Source of the DNA: Pseudomonadota bacterium
GTDB lineage: Bacteria > Pseudomonadota > Alphaproteobacteria > Reyranellales > Reyranellaceae
Assembly (NCBI GenBank): GCA_018240745.1
Contig: JAFEFF010000174.1
Coordinates: forward strand, 30,588-94,587
DNA length: 64,000 nucleotides
Reading direction: 5' to 3'
The translations under genes were made by a program, and so were the position numbers. A model generated the notes under the pieces. The model searched no databases and was not told the DNA's origin. It worked only from the letters and a program-made list of their open reading frames with translations. Below, piece by piece: positions 36,595 through 45,143 of the stretch; the stretch's first letter is position 1; each line of letters opens with the position of its first letter.

Positions 36595-36689
36595 CCGTCG
36601 CCCCGAGCGTAGTCGACGGGCCTCTCATATGGCTGCCGCGAAAAAGAGGTCCCTCCACTCCGCGCTTCGCGCTCCGGTCGGGACGACGG
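36595..36689. repeat. CCGTCG...CGACGG palindromic element at the ChaC start
   Basis: A 95-bp element with ends CCGTCGCCCCGAG and CGGGACGACGG. Inside, CCTCTCATATGG and AAAAGAGG pair around the centre, and CGCGCTTCGCGCT forms a small hairpin. It contains the ChaC start codon and the first 20 codons. Ends resemble the inverted repeats at 27013 and 43131. Confidence 0.65.
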
Positions 36690-37210
36690 AAAGGCCGCTC
36701 TGGGTCTTCGCCTACGGGTCGCTGATGTGGAACCCGGGCTTCGCCGTGCGCGAGACGCGGTCGGCGCGGCTGCACGGCTTCCACCGCGCGTTCTGCATCT
36801 ACTCCGAGCACTATCGCGGTACGCCCCGGAAGCCCGGCCTGATCCTGGGCCTGCTCGCCGGCGGTTCGTGCCGCGGCCTCGCCCATCGCCTGCCGGTCGA
36901 GGGCTATGACAAGGTGCGTCGCTATCTCTGGCAACGCGAGATCGAGAATGACGGCGTCTATGTCGAAGAGACGCGCCCCATCCATCTCGCCGACGGCCGC
37001 GTCGTCCCGTCGCTCGTCTATCTCGCCGACCGGGCGCATCGGCAATTCGCCGGCAAGCTGCCGCTCGCCAGGGCGCTCGAGCTGGTGCGCCAGGGAACCG
37101 GCGCCACCGGCACGAATATCGACTACGTGCGCAACACGCTCGCGCATCTGCGCGAGCTCGGCTTGCGCGACCGCAACCTCGAGGAGCTGGCCGAGAAAGC
37201 CGCCGCCTAG
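36629..37210 (+). CDS. chaC: ChaC-type gamma-glutamylcyclotransferase
   Basis: A 193-residue enzyme that splits glutathione to 5-oxoproline and Cys-Gly. The substrate loop WVFAYGSLMWNPGF is at about 25-38, with the catalytic glutamate in VYVEETRP-type context and TNIDYVRNTLAHLRELG at the end. The first 20 residues (basic, low similarity) are coded within a palindromic repeat, and no ribosome-binding site is visible before ATG 36629. The true start may be different, or the repeat may have supplied a new start. Follows tyrA by 37 bases. Confidence 0.85.
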   Translation: MAAAKKRSLHSALRAPVGTTERPLWVFAYGSLMWNPGFAVRETRSARLHGFHRAFCIYSEHYRGTPRKPGLILGLLAGGSCRGLAHRLPVEGYDKVRRYLWQREIENDGVYVEETRPIHLADGRVVPSLVYLADRAHRQFAGKLPLARALELVRQGTGATGTNIDYVRNTLAHLRELGLRDRNLEELAEKAAA

Positions 37211-37261
37211 ACAGCCTGTGCGACGGCGATGGAGACCCGCGTTGCCCTGTCGGGAAACGCC

Positions 37262-37876
37262 TCAGCGGCCGTCGAAGATCGCCTTGACGATGAAGCGCCA
37301 CTCCTCGCGCGCCTGGTCGCTGGTCAGGCCGAGCCGCTCGCGCAGCACGATCCAGCTCTCCGGCGCGAGCGCCATGGCGAGCGCATTGAGCGCCCGCTCG
37401 CGCTGCTCGCCGCTCAGCCCCGTGAGCTCCTCGCCGAAATATTCGGCGAGCTGCTCGCGGTTCGAGGTGTAGAGCTGGTTCACCTGCTCGCCCGCCTCCG
37501 AGGAGCGGCGCTGCAGGGTCTCGACGAAGGTCCACATCGGCAGCAGCTTCTCGTAGCCGCCGGCCCGCTGGCCGATCACCGCGGTGATGCGCTCATCGAG
37601 CGCGCCGCCGGGCGCAGGCTGCGCCTCGCCGCGCAGGCCGGTCAGCACGCGGCCGAGCACGGCAACATAGAGCTCCGCGGTGTCGGCGAAGTGCTGGAAC
37701 ACCGTGCGGGCCGACACGCCGGCGAGCTTGGCGATGTCGCGCACGATCGGCGCCACCTCGCCTTCCATCGCGAGCGTGAGGGTCGAGGAAACGATTGCTT
37801 CGCGCGTGCGCGCGACGCGATCACCGCGACCGGCCTGTTGCACCTGCGGCTGCGTAGTCGGCATTTCGACGTCCAT
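37262..37876 (-). CDS. TetR/AcrR family transcriptional regulator
   Basis: A 204-residue regulator, paralogue of the TetR at 3251. HTH with LAGVSARTVFQHFADTAELY at about 48-67, and a C-terminal WRFIVKAIF. The upstream region carries TATATGCG followed by GCAG, a weak version of the 17-bp motif. It is divergent from the PLP enzyme gene at 38028 with a 151-base gap, so that gene is a possible target. Confidence 0.88.
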   Translation of the reverse strand: MDVEMPTTQPQVQQAGRGDRVARTREAIVSSTLTLAMEGEVAPIVRDIAKLAGVSARTVFQHFADTAELYVAVLGRVLTGLRGEAQPAPGGALDERITAVIGQRAGGYEKLLPMWTFVETLQRRSSEAGEQVNQLYTSNREQLAEYFGEELTGLSGEQRERALNALAMALAPESWIVLRERLGLTSDQAREEWRFIVKAIFDGR

Positions 37877-38027
37877 GCGGCTGATCCTCGTCCGGGGCTA
37901 GCGCAAGTCAGTACGCGGATTGTGGCGTGTACGTCCCCCGAAAAAAAGCACAAATGACGGCCTGCGACGCATATACGGCGATGCGATATAAGCATTCCCG
38001 TAAGCCTGCCGTAAGGTCCGTGAGACA

Positions 38028-39185
38028 ATGACGATACAAAAATCCGTCGCCCCTGCATCGCTCGCGGCCCAGGCCATGGGCTGGATCGATCCCGTGACCA
38101 AGGCGGTCGTGCCGCCGATCCACATGGCGAGCACCTACCAGCGCGACGAAGACAATGCCTATCGTTCCGGGCGCATCTACGGGCGCGCCGACAATCCGAC
38201 CTTCGACCAGGCCGAGGCGACGCTCGCCGCCCTCGAGGGCGGCGCCGGGGCCCTGGTCTTCTCGTCGGGCATGAGTGCAGCGACCGCGTGTTTCCTTTCG
38301 CTTGCGCCGGGCGATCACGTGGTCGCGCCGAAGGTGATGTACTGGTCGCTGCGCAACTGGCTCGGCGGCTTCGCGACCAGCTGGGGCCTCAGGATCCAGT
38401 TCGTCGACGCCGACAGGACGGACGCGATCGCCGCCGCGGTGAAGCCCGGCGTCACCAGGCTGGTGTGGCTCGAGACGCCCGCCAATCCGACCTGGTCGGT
38501 GACCGACATCGCCGCCGCGGCCGAGATCGCGCACAAGGCCGGGGCGCTGCTCGCCGTCGACTCGACGGTGGCGACGCCGGTGCTGACGCGGCCGATCGAG
38601 CACGGCGCCGACATCGTCATGCACTCGGCGACCAAGTACCTCAACGGCCATTCCGACATCATCGCCGGCGCGCTGGTCGGCGCGCGCGACGACGAGCATT
38701 GGGCGAAGCTGCGGATGATCCGTGCCCAGCTCGGCAGCATCCTCGGCCAGACCGAGGCGTGGCTGCTGATGCGCGGCATGCGCACGCTGTTCCCGCGCGT
38801 GCAATGGGCCTGCCGCTCGGCCGAGACGCTGGCGCAGAAGTTCGCCGGGCATCCGATGGTCGAGCAGGTGCTCTATCCCGGGCTGCCCTCGTTCGCCGGC
38901 CACGCGATCGCGAAGAAACAGATGAGCGGCGGCTTCGGCGGCATGCTCTCCGTTCGCGTCAAGGGCGGCGAGCGGCTCGCCATCGCGACGGCGGCGCGCG
39001 TCGAACTGTGGAAACGCGCGACGTCGCTCGGCGGCGTCGAGAGCCTGATCGAGCATCGCGCCAGCATCGAGGGCCCGGGCACGCCGTGCCCGCCCGACCT
39101 GCTGCGGCTCTCGGTCGGCGTGGAGGATGCGGGCGACCTTTATGCCGATCTCGACCAGGCCCTGCGGCGCGCCCATAACGAGTGA
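38028..39185 (+). CDS. Cystathionine beta-lyase-like PLP enzyme
   Basis: A 385-residue member of the Cys/Met metabolism PLP family (gamma family of fold type I). Features are YGRADNPTFDQAEATLAALE, the strong FSSGMSA phosphate-binding turn, LETPANP, DSTVATPVLTRPIEHGADIVMHSATKYLNGHSD with the PLP lysine, and GVESLIEHRA near the C-terminus. Members are cystathionine beta- or gamma-lyases, gamma-synthases or methionine gamma-lyases; the precise reaction is uncertain. Divergent from a TetR gene. Confidence 0.88.
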   Translation: MTIQKSVAPASLAAQAMGWIDPVTKAVVPPIHMASTYQRDEDNAYRSGRIYGRADNPTFDQAEATLAALEGGAGALVFSSGMSAATACFLSLAPGDHVVAPKVMYWSLRNWLGGFATSWGLRIQFVDADRTDAIAAAVKPGVTRLVWLETPANPTWSVTDIAAAAEIAHKAGALLAVDSTVATPVLTRPIEHGADIVMHSATKYLNGHSDIIAGALVGARDDEHWAKLRMIRAQLGSILGQTEAWLLMRGMRTLFPRVQWACRSAETLAQKFAGHPMVEQVLYPGLPSFAGHAIAKKQMSGGFGGMLSVRVKGGERLAIATAARVELWKRATSLGGVESLIEHRASIEGPGTPCPPDLLRLSVGVEDAGDLYADLDQALRRAHNE

Positions 39186-39192
39186 CACTTCC

Positions 39193-40167
39193 TCAGGACG
39201 CCAAGGAGAAGCCGTCGCGCAACGGGTCGTCGGCGTCGAAGCGGAAGCGGCTCTCGCCGGTGACATGGGCGATGCCGCCGACCTCGACGATCACCGCCTT
39301 GCGCGGGCCGACCGGCGGGGCCTCGCGCAACGCCGTGCCGGTGAAGATCGCACCGGTGCAGCTCTCGAACGAGCGCCGCTCGCCCAGCCGCGCCTGGCGA
39401 CGCGCGACCTGCAATGCCATGCGCGCCGCCACGCCGCTGCCGGTCGGGCTGCGATCGATTTGCCGGCCGGCGAAGATGCAGACGTTGCGGCTCGGTGTGC
39501 TCGCGCCATCGCCGCCGTCGGTCAGGATGGTGCCATAGAGGAAGGCGAGGTCGGGCTCGTCCGGATGCTCGATCGGCACCGCCCTGGCGACCGCCCGGGC
39601 GATTTCTTCGCCGGCATCGACGAGCTGACGCATCGGCGAACGGTGCAGGTCGAGCCCGATCGAATCGGCCGGCAGGAACGCATAGAAAGCGCCGCCATAG
39701 GCGATATCGACCGTCACCGGCCCCCAGGCCGGCGTCGGCGCGATACGATCCAGCGCATAGGCAAACGACGGCACGCTCTCGAACCGCACCGAACCGTCGG
39801 CGGCGACGGTGGCGGTCACCAGGCCGCACGGACATTGCAGGCGCACCGTCGGGCCCTTCACGCGGCCGCTCTCGACCGCCCAGCGGGCCAAGGCGATGGT
39901 CGCGTGGCCGCACATGGTCGACCAGCCCCCGTTGTGCATGAACAGCACGGCGAGGTCGGCCTCGGGATGATCGGGCTCGACCAGCAGCGCGCCGTACATG
40001 CCGTCATGGCCGCGCGGCTCGAGCATCAGGCCCCGGCGCAGCGAGTCGTGGCGCTCCTTCGCCTCGCGCCGCTTGTCGAGCAGGGTCCTGCCCGAAAGCC
40101 TGGGCCAGCCCTCGACGACGATGCGAGTCGGCTCGCCGCCGGTATGCATCTCGACCGTCGTGATCAT
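39193..40167 (-). CDS. Trans-3-hydroxy-L-proline dehydratase-like (proline racemase family)
   Basis: A 324-residue proline-racemase-fold protein. The first catalytic residue is Cys86 in MCGHATIA; the second position is Thr242 in SPTGSG, instead of the second Cys of racemases or hydroxyproline epimerases. This Cys/Thr pair is the known hallmark of trans-3-hydroxy-L-proline dehydratase, which gives pyrroline-2-carboxylate. The start ATG overlaps the acyl-CoA dehydrogenase stop (ATGA). The operon partner is unusual for hydroxyproline use, and no permease or reductase gene is adjacent. Confidence 0.82.
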   Translation of the reverse strand: MITTVEMHTGGEPTRIVVEGWPRLSGRTLLDKRREAKERHDSLRRGLMLEPRGHDGMYGALLVEPDHPEADLAVLFMHNGGWSTMCGHATIALARWAVESGRVKGPTVRLQCPCGLVTATVAADGSVRFESVPSFAYALDRIAPTPAWGPVTVDIAYGGAFYAFLPADSIGLDLHRSPMRQLVDAGEEIARAVARAVPIEHPDEPDLAFLYGTILTDGGDGASTPSRNVCIFAGRQIDRSPTGSGVAARMALQVARRQARLGERRSFESCTGAIFTGTALREAPPVGPRKAVIVEVGGIAHVTGESRFRFDADDPLRDGFSLAS

Positions 40168-41312
40168 CCGAACACCTGGGGCAGCGCCACGCCGATGCGC
40201 TCGTTCATCATCTCGATCGAGCCGTCGGTGTAGGCGGCGATCTTGGCGCCGGCGAGGTGACGGGCCAGCGGATACTCGGCGCGCAGGCCGTTGGCCCCCA
40301 TCGCCTGGATGCAGTCGGCGATGCGCTGCACCGCCATGTCGGTGGCGAACTTCTTGGCATGGGCCGCCGGCAGCACCGCGTCCTTGCCCTCGTCGATCAG
40401 CCGCGCCGCGCGATAGGTGAGCAGCCGCGCCGCCTCGAGATCGGTCGCGGCATCGACCAGCTTCCAGCGCACGCCCTGATGGTCGATCACCGGCTGGCCG
40501 AAGGTCTTGCGCTGCTGCGTGTAGCGCACCGCCGTCTCGAGCGAGGCCTGCAGCATGCCGCAGCACATGGCGGCGACGTAGGCGCGCGCGCCGTTGATGC
40601 CGGCCAGCGCCGCCTTGAACGCCGCCCCCGGCGGATGCAGCACCGCCTCGTCCGGCGCGATGTAGTCGACCAGCCGGAAGCCGCCGACGCCGATCGCGTG
40701 GCCGCCATGCAGCTCGAACGGCTTCTCGCGATGGAAGCCCGGGCGTTCGGCCTCGATCGCGAAGCAGGCGATGCCGCGATAGCCCTGGCTCCTGTCGGTC
40801 TGCGCGTAGGCCACCGAAAGTCCGGCGACGGCGGCGTTGGTGATCCACGCCTTGGCGCCGTCCAGCTTCCAGCCGCCCTCGACGCGCTCGGCCTTCATCT
40901 CCAGCCCGCCGAAGTCGCTGCCCACACCGGGCTCGCTGAGGCCGGCGCAACCGATCACCTCACCCGTCAGCATGCGCGGCAGCAGGCGCGCGACGTGCGC
41001 GGGCTTGCCGTCGCGGGCGAAGCGCGCGCAGGCATTGTGGTGATTGATCAGCGCGAAGGCGAAGGCGAAGTCGGCCTTGGCGATTTCCTCGAACGCGCGG
41101 AGCTTGCAGGAAAAGGAAAGCCCCTGCCCGCCATGCTGCTTGGCGAGCTCGATCCTGTTCAGGCCGGCCGCGCAGGCGAGCCTGATGGTCTCAAGCGGAT
41201 AGTGGCGCTCCCATTCCCAGCGCGCCGCGTTCGGCGCCACGTGTTCGGCAGCGAAGGCCTTGGCCTTCGCGACCACGCCAAGCTCTTCCTGTGTCAACGT
41301 TTCGTCCAGCAT
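40164..41312 (-). CDS. Acyl-CoA dehydrogenase
   Basis: A 382-residue flavoprotein dehydrogenase. Segments CAGLSEPGVGSDFGGLEMKAE and WKLDGAKAWITNAAVAG form the FAD-binding middle domain; RKTFGQPVIDHQGVRWKLVD and MGANGLRAEYPLARHLAGAKIAAYTDGSIEMMNERIG the C-terminal domain. It introduces an alpha-beta double bond into an acyl-CoA of unknown structure. ATG 41312 with GAGGTC upstream. Co-translated with the proline racemase family gene. Confidence 0.9.
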   Translation of the reverse strand: MLDETLTQEELGVVAKAKAFAAEHVAPNAARWEWERHYPLETIRLACAAGLNRIELAKQHGGQGLSFSCKLRAFEEIAKADFAFAFALINHHNACARFARDGKPAHVARLLPRMLTGEVIGCAGLSEPGVGSDFGGLEMKAERVEGGWKLDGAKAWITNAAVAGLSVAYAQTDRSQGYRGIACFAIEAERPGFHREKPFELHGGHAIGVGGFRLVDYIAPDEAVLHPPGAAFKAALAGINGARAYVAAMCCGMLQASLETAVRYTQQRKTFGQPVIDHQGVRWKLVDAATDLEAARLLTYRAARLIDEGKDAVLPAAHAKKFATDMAVQRIADCIQAMGANGLRAEYPLARHLAGAKIAAYTDGSIEMMNERIGVALPQVFG

Positions 41313-41375
41313 GGAGACCTCGATATCACGATTGGCGCTTGGCGGCGCCCGCGGCCCGGGTAGAATGGCGGCAGC

Positions 41376-41450
<75 letters not shown>

Positions 41451-41475
41451 GTTTTCTTCGGGTTGGGAAACGCAC

Positions 41476-42747
41476 ATGGACAGGGTCGTTGCGGCGCCGG
41501 TCGCGGGCGGCGATTTCGCAGCGGACGTGGCCGCCTTTGCCGCCTACTGGCGCGGCAATCCCGGCAAGCAGGCTGGACGCGACGCCCGCTATGCCTTCCT
41601 GCGCCGTCACGCCCGCGCGCTCTACGACAAGCTGACCGACAACCGGCGCAAGTTCGTGCGCATCGAGCGGCTGGCCTACGAGGCGCCCAACCTCGTCCCC
41701 GGCCTCGTCCCGACCAAGGCCGAGGTCGACGGCGAATCCGGGAAGCGGCAGGCCGACAAGGACGGCGTCGAGATCGACCAGGGCATCCTGTTCAACCAGT
41801 TCCTCGCCGATCCCGAATGCGGCCGCCATCTCGTCCACGCCATGCTGCTGCCACGCGAGGAGTCCGCGGAGGCGCTGGCGAAGTTCCGGCGCGACGGCAA
41901 GCTCGATCTCGGCACCGCCAGGGTCGAGCGCCACGGCAAGGCGGCCGTGCTCTTGTTGTCCAACAAGCGCTTCCTCAATGCCGAGGACAACTTCACGCAG
42001 ACCGCCACCGAGATCGGCGCCGACGTCTGCATCCTCGATCCCGACAGCCAGGTCGCCGTGCTGCGCGGGGACGTCGTGCCCGAGGGCAAATATGCCGGCC
42101 GCCGCGTATTCAACGCCGGCATCAACCTCACGCACATCTACTACGGCAAGATCCCGTTCCTGTGGTTCCTGATCCGCGACATGGGCTTCGTGAACAAGAT
42201 GTTCCGCGGCCTCGCCAGGTCCGACGTGTCGCCCGACGAGGTGTCGGGCGATTCGATCGAGAAGCTCTGGATCGCCGCGGTCGAGACGTTCGCGATCGGC
42301 GGCGGCTGCCAGATCCTGCTGGCGACCGACTTCAACATCGCCGCCAGCGACGCCTACATGACCCTGCCGGCACGCAAGGAAGGCATCATTCCGGCGATGG
42401 CCAACCTGCGCATGGCCCGCTTCACCGGCGACCGCATCGCCCGCCAGGCGATCATGTACGAGCGCCGCATCGACTGCGATTCCGATGCCGGCCGCCTGGT
42501 CTGCGACGAGATCGTGCCGCCGCAGGAAATGGATGGCGCAATCGAGCGTGTGATCGAGCATCTCACGACCTCCGGCTCGGTCGGCGCGATCGGCAACCGC
42601 CGGGCGCTCAGGCTGGCGGCCGAGCCGTTCGACCTGTTCCGCCAGTACGCCGCCCTCTACGCGCGCGAGCAGGCCCTGTGCCACTTCAGCCCGGCGCTGA
42701 TCTCCAACCTCGAGAAGTTCTGGAACGCGCAGAGCCGCAAGGCCTAG
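41476..42747 (+). CDS. DpgC-like crotonase-family protein
   Basis: A 423-residue protein of the enoyl-CoA hydratase superfamily with a long N-terminal helical extension (about 1-150), as in DpgC, the cofactor-independent (3,5-dihydroxyphenyl)acetyl-CoA 1,2-dioxygenase. The resemblance is in GINLTHIYYGKIPF (215-228), RDMGFVNKMFRG, FAIGGGCQILL (272-282, oxyanion-hole glycines) and LPARKEGIIPAMANLRMARF (297-316). It begins 25 bases after tRNA-Gly and has no operon partner. The real substrate is unknown; a plain hydratase or thioesterase activity remains possible. Confidence 0.72.
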   Translation: MDRVVAAPVAGGDFAADVAAFAAYWRGNPGKQAGRDARYAFLRRHARALYDKLTDNRRKFVRIERLAYEAPNLVPGLVPTKAEVDGESGKRQADKDGVEIDQGILFNQFLADPECGRHLVHAMLLPREESAEALAKFRRDGKLDLGTARVERHGKAAVLLLSNKRFLNAEDNFTQTATEIGADVCILDPDSQVAVLRGDVVPEGKYAGRRVFNAGINLTHIYYGKIPFLWFLIRDMGFVNKMFRGLARSDVSPDEVSGDSIEKLWIAAVETFAIGGGCQILLATDFNIAASDAYMTLPARKEGIIPAMANLRMARFTGDRIARQAIMYERRIDCDSDAGRLVCDEIVPPQEMDGAIERVIEHLTTSGSVGAIGNRRALRLAAEPFDLFRQYAALYAREQALCHFSPALISNLEKFWNAQSRKA

Positions 42748-43005
42748 CGCGAGGTTGCCCTTCATCGAAAAGTCCGCGGAGTCCACAGGAGTCCACTCGG
42801 GTGTGGACCGGTTCGATGCCGATGGCACAAGGGTTTCGGGTCAGGAGTCCACGAATCCACCGATATCCACCCCTCGGAAAAAACACGCATTGCAGCGCGC
42901 CGCTCCCGGCGCATGAGACTGCGCCGGAGGGTAAGCGAGGAGTGGTGCGGTCCGATGAGCATGATCATGCGCGCGACTCTGCACCATCGCGCGCCGAACA
43001 CCTAT
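42748..43005. other. Gene-free stretch after the DpgC-like gene
   Basis: No credible gene. It contains several copies of GGAGTCCAC/TCCAC-type short repeats (42777-42880) without clear order; beyond 43005 two inverted repeats follow. Open frames on both strands here are short and basic, and look like read-through of noncoding DNA. Confidence 0.35.
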
Positions 43006-43069
43006 TATGGGCAATGGCCGCGATTTTCAGCGCGGGAATCGGCCCTCGATTCGCGAGCCATTGCCCATA
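43006..43069. repeat. Inverted repeat TATGGGCAATGGC
   Basis: Perfect 13-bp arms TATGGGCAATGGC (43006) and GCCATTGCCCATA (43057-43069) with a 38-base centre that is itself partly self-complementary (CGCGATT/ATTCGCG). No copy noticed elsewhere in the window. Confidence 0.75.
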
Positions 43070-43130
43070 GTGAGACTCGCAAACGCGGGCTTATCCACAA
43101 CGACTCCGCTCCTTTCCCCGTCTGCGGGGT

Positions 43131-43226
43131 AGGGCTATCGCATATTTGATTTCCCGTCGTCCCGAGCGAAGCCGAGGGACCACGGTGGAACTATCACATA
43201 TGAAAAACGGCATATGCGATAGCCCT
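43131..43226. repeat. Inverted repeat AGGGCTATCGCATAT with CCGTCGTCCCGAGCG core
   Basis: 15-bp perfect arms AGGGCTATCGCATAT and ATATGCGATAGCCCT at 43131 and 43226. Inside lie CCCGTCGTCCCGAGCGAAGC and GAGGGACCACGG. The right arm contains the stop codon of the downstream MBL-fold gene. Part of it, GACGACGG-AAAT-TATGCGATAGC, recurs at 27165-27191 beside the 160-bp hairpin. Confidence 0.8.
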
Positions 43227-43962
43227 AGAACTCAACGACCAGTCCGTCGTGCGCGGCTTCGAGGGAAATTTCCTTTTGGCGGCCGAGCAACTCGGCGCTC
43301 ATGTGGGTGACGATGGTGCGCTTGGGCCGGATGTCGGCGAGGTGCTTCGTAAGCGTCGTGTAGTCGATGTGGTACTTCATGACCTTGTCGAAGAAGTAGG
43401 CTTCGCAGATGAAGAGGTCGGCGTCGCGGCCGGCGGGAATCAACTCCTCGACCCATTCGGTGTCGCCCGAATAGGTCAGCACCTTGCCCTCGGTCTCGAT
43501 GCGCAGCGCATAGGACGGCGCGCCGCTGTAGTGCTTCATCAGGTAGGGCGTCACGTGCAGGCCGTCGATCGCGGCGCGCTCGTGCAGCGCCAGCTCGCGG
43601 ATCGTGATCGTGAACTTGCGTTCCACCTTGGTCGAGCCCGCGAACATCGCCTCCATCACCGTCATCAGCCGCGACTCGAAGCCGGGCGGTCCGGCGAGGG
43701 TGAGCGGCGCCGTGCGGCGGCTGACGAGCTGGGCGTCGAGCAGGAAGAAGGGAAGGCCGCCGAAATGGTCGCCGTGCAGATGGCTCACCAGCACGGTCGA
43801 GATGCCGTTGGGATCGACGCCCCATTTGCGGATCGCCACCATCGACGAGGCGCCGCAATCGACCAGCACGTTGCCGCCCTGCGCGCGCGTGAGATGGAAG
43901 CAGGTGTTGAACCGTCCGCCGCTGCCGAAGGCGTCGCCGGAGCCGAGGAACTGGAGTTTCAT
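43225..43962 (-). CDS. MBL-fold metallo-hydrolase (RNase Z-like)
   Basis: A 245-residue metallo-beta-lactamase-fold hydrolase: LGSGDAFGSGGRFNTCF at the start, metal motif HLHGDH at 61-66, further ligands in MKHYSGA, YSGDTEW and VTHMSAE. The GSGDAFGSGGR type N-terminus is that of RNase Z-like/arylsulfatase-type hydrolases, but lack of the exosite argues against tRNase Z. Substrate unknown. Its stop codon lies in the arm of an inverted repeat. Confidence 0.82.
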   Translation of the reverse strand: MKLQFLGSGDAFGSGGRFNTCFHLTRAQGGNVLVDCGASSMVAIRKWGVDPNGISTVLVSHLHGDHFGGLPFFLLDAQLVSRRTAPLTLAGPPGFESRLMTVMEAMFAGSTKVERKFTITIRELALHERAAIDGLHVTPYLMKHYSGAPSYALRIETEGKVLTYSGDTEWVEELIPAGRDADLFICEAYFFDKVMKYHIDYTTLTKHLADIRPKRTIVTHMSAELLGRQKEISLEAAHDGLVVEF

Positions 43963-43977
43963 ATCAGTGCAAACTCT

Positions 43978-44048
43978 GTGTCATCCCGAGCGTAGCGAGG
44001 GATCTATACGGCAGCAGCATAGATCCCTCGCTACGCTCGGGATGACAC
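43978..44048. repeat. Inverted repeat, GTCATCCCGAGCG family, copy 2
   Basis: Perfect 30-bp arms (43978-44007, 44019-44048) with an 11-base loop; the same arm sequence as at 31668-31733 extended by GT and AT. Lies between the MBL-fold and TauD-type genes. Confidence 0.92.
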
Positions 44049-44073
44049 GATTACGCCCGGGACGACGGAGAGC

Positions 44074-44958
44074 TCACGGCGCCTGCTCCAGGCTCGAGAC
44101 CTCGTTGGTGAGCGTCGTGCGGTGCAGATCGCGGACCTTGGTGTGGTCGTAGCGGCGCGCGCGGTGCATGGTGGCGCGGTTGTCCCACATGACGATGTCG
44201 TGCGGCCGCCAGACATGGGCATAGACGAACTGGCGCTGCGTCGCGTGCTCGTTGAGGTCGCGCAGGAAGGCGCGCGCCTCGGGCACGGGCCAGCCCTCGA
44301 TCTCGCCGGCGTGACTCGACAGATAGAGCGAGAGGCGGCCGCTGCGCGGATGGCGCCGCACCAGGCGCTGGCGCACCGGCGCCCACTTCACGCGCTCGTC
44401 GTCGGTGAAGTCGGTGAAGCCCAGGATGCCGCGCGAGTAGATCTGGCTGTGGCGGCAGATCAGGTCGTGCACCTCGGCCTTGGTCTTGTCGTCGAGCGCA
44501 TCGTAGGCCGCGCGCATGTCGGCGAACTCGGTGTTGCCGTCCTTATCGGGAATGATGCGCGCCGACAGGATCGAGTACTTCGCCGGCACCGGCTTGAACG
44601 AGCTGTCGGAATGCCAGAGCTGGTTGCCCAACCCGAACAGCCGGCGACGGTCGTCGCGCGCCACCACCTTGTTGTCCTTGTCGACATTGGAGATGTCGTT
44701 GACGTCCATGCTGAGCCGGCGTTCCTCCGGCCTGGCGATGTCGCCGGTCGCCGTCTCGAGCGGCCCCAGCGCGCGGCTGAAGGCGACCTGCTGCTCGTCG
44801 TCGATGTCCTGGTCGCGGAACACCAGCACGCCGAACTCGTCCATGCCGCGATGGATCGCCTCCGCCTCCTGCGGCGTCGGCACCTTGCGCCAGTCGACGC
44901 CGGACACCTCGCCGGCGAAGAACGGGCGGTTGATCGGATCGATGGCCTTGATCTGCAT
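44074..44958 (-). CDS. TauD/TfdA family 2-oxoglutarate dioxygenase
   Basis: A 294-residue Fe(II)/2OG dioxygenase. The iron motif is H116-x-D118 in LWHSDSSF, with the distal His in MWDNRATMHRARRYD. The 2OG-binding Arg follows in LHRTT. Family members attack sulfonates, aryloxyacetates or alkylsulfates; the substrate cannot be assigned. The upstream neighbour is a repeat and a gene remnant, so it may have lost its original operon partners. Confidence 0.88.
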   Translation of the reverse strand: MQIKAIDPINRPFFAGEVSGVDWRKVPTPQEAEAIHRGMDEFGVLVFRDQDIDDEQQVAFSRALGPLETATGDIARPEERRLSMDVNDISNVDKDNKVVARDDRRRLFGLGNQLWHSDSSFKPVPAKYSILSARIIPDKDGNTEFADMRAAYDALDDKTKAEVHDLICRHSQIYSRGILGFTDFTDDERVKWAPVRQRLVRRHPRSGRLSLYLSSHAGEIEGWPVPEARAFLRDLNEHATQRQFVYAHVWRPHDIVMWDNRATMHRARRYDHTKVRDLHRTTLTNEVSSLEQAP

Positions 44959-44967
44959 GGGTCGATT

Positions 44968-45143
44968 TTATCCCTCTGTTCCGTGCTTGGGGAGCGCCGA
45001 CCATTCGCGGAACAGCTTTCCGCCCTGCTGGTCGAAACGCTCGCGCAGCACCCTGGCCGCCTTTGCCGAGACGCCGTCGACAGCGACGCTGGTGGGCGGC
45101 GCGATCGTGCTGGCGGCGGTGGTCGCCGACATGGCCAACGCCC
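44968..45143 (-). pseudogene. Possible gene remnant ending at the 180-bp repeat
   Basis: An open frame whose last 45 residues (VSAKAARVLRERFDQQGG, then KLFREWSALPKH) look like a normal bacterial C-terminus, but the frame runs directly into the repeat at 45144 and has no credible start. I do not recognise the family. It may be the tail of a gene cut by the repeat, or chance. Confidence 0.25.
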
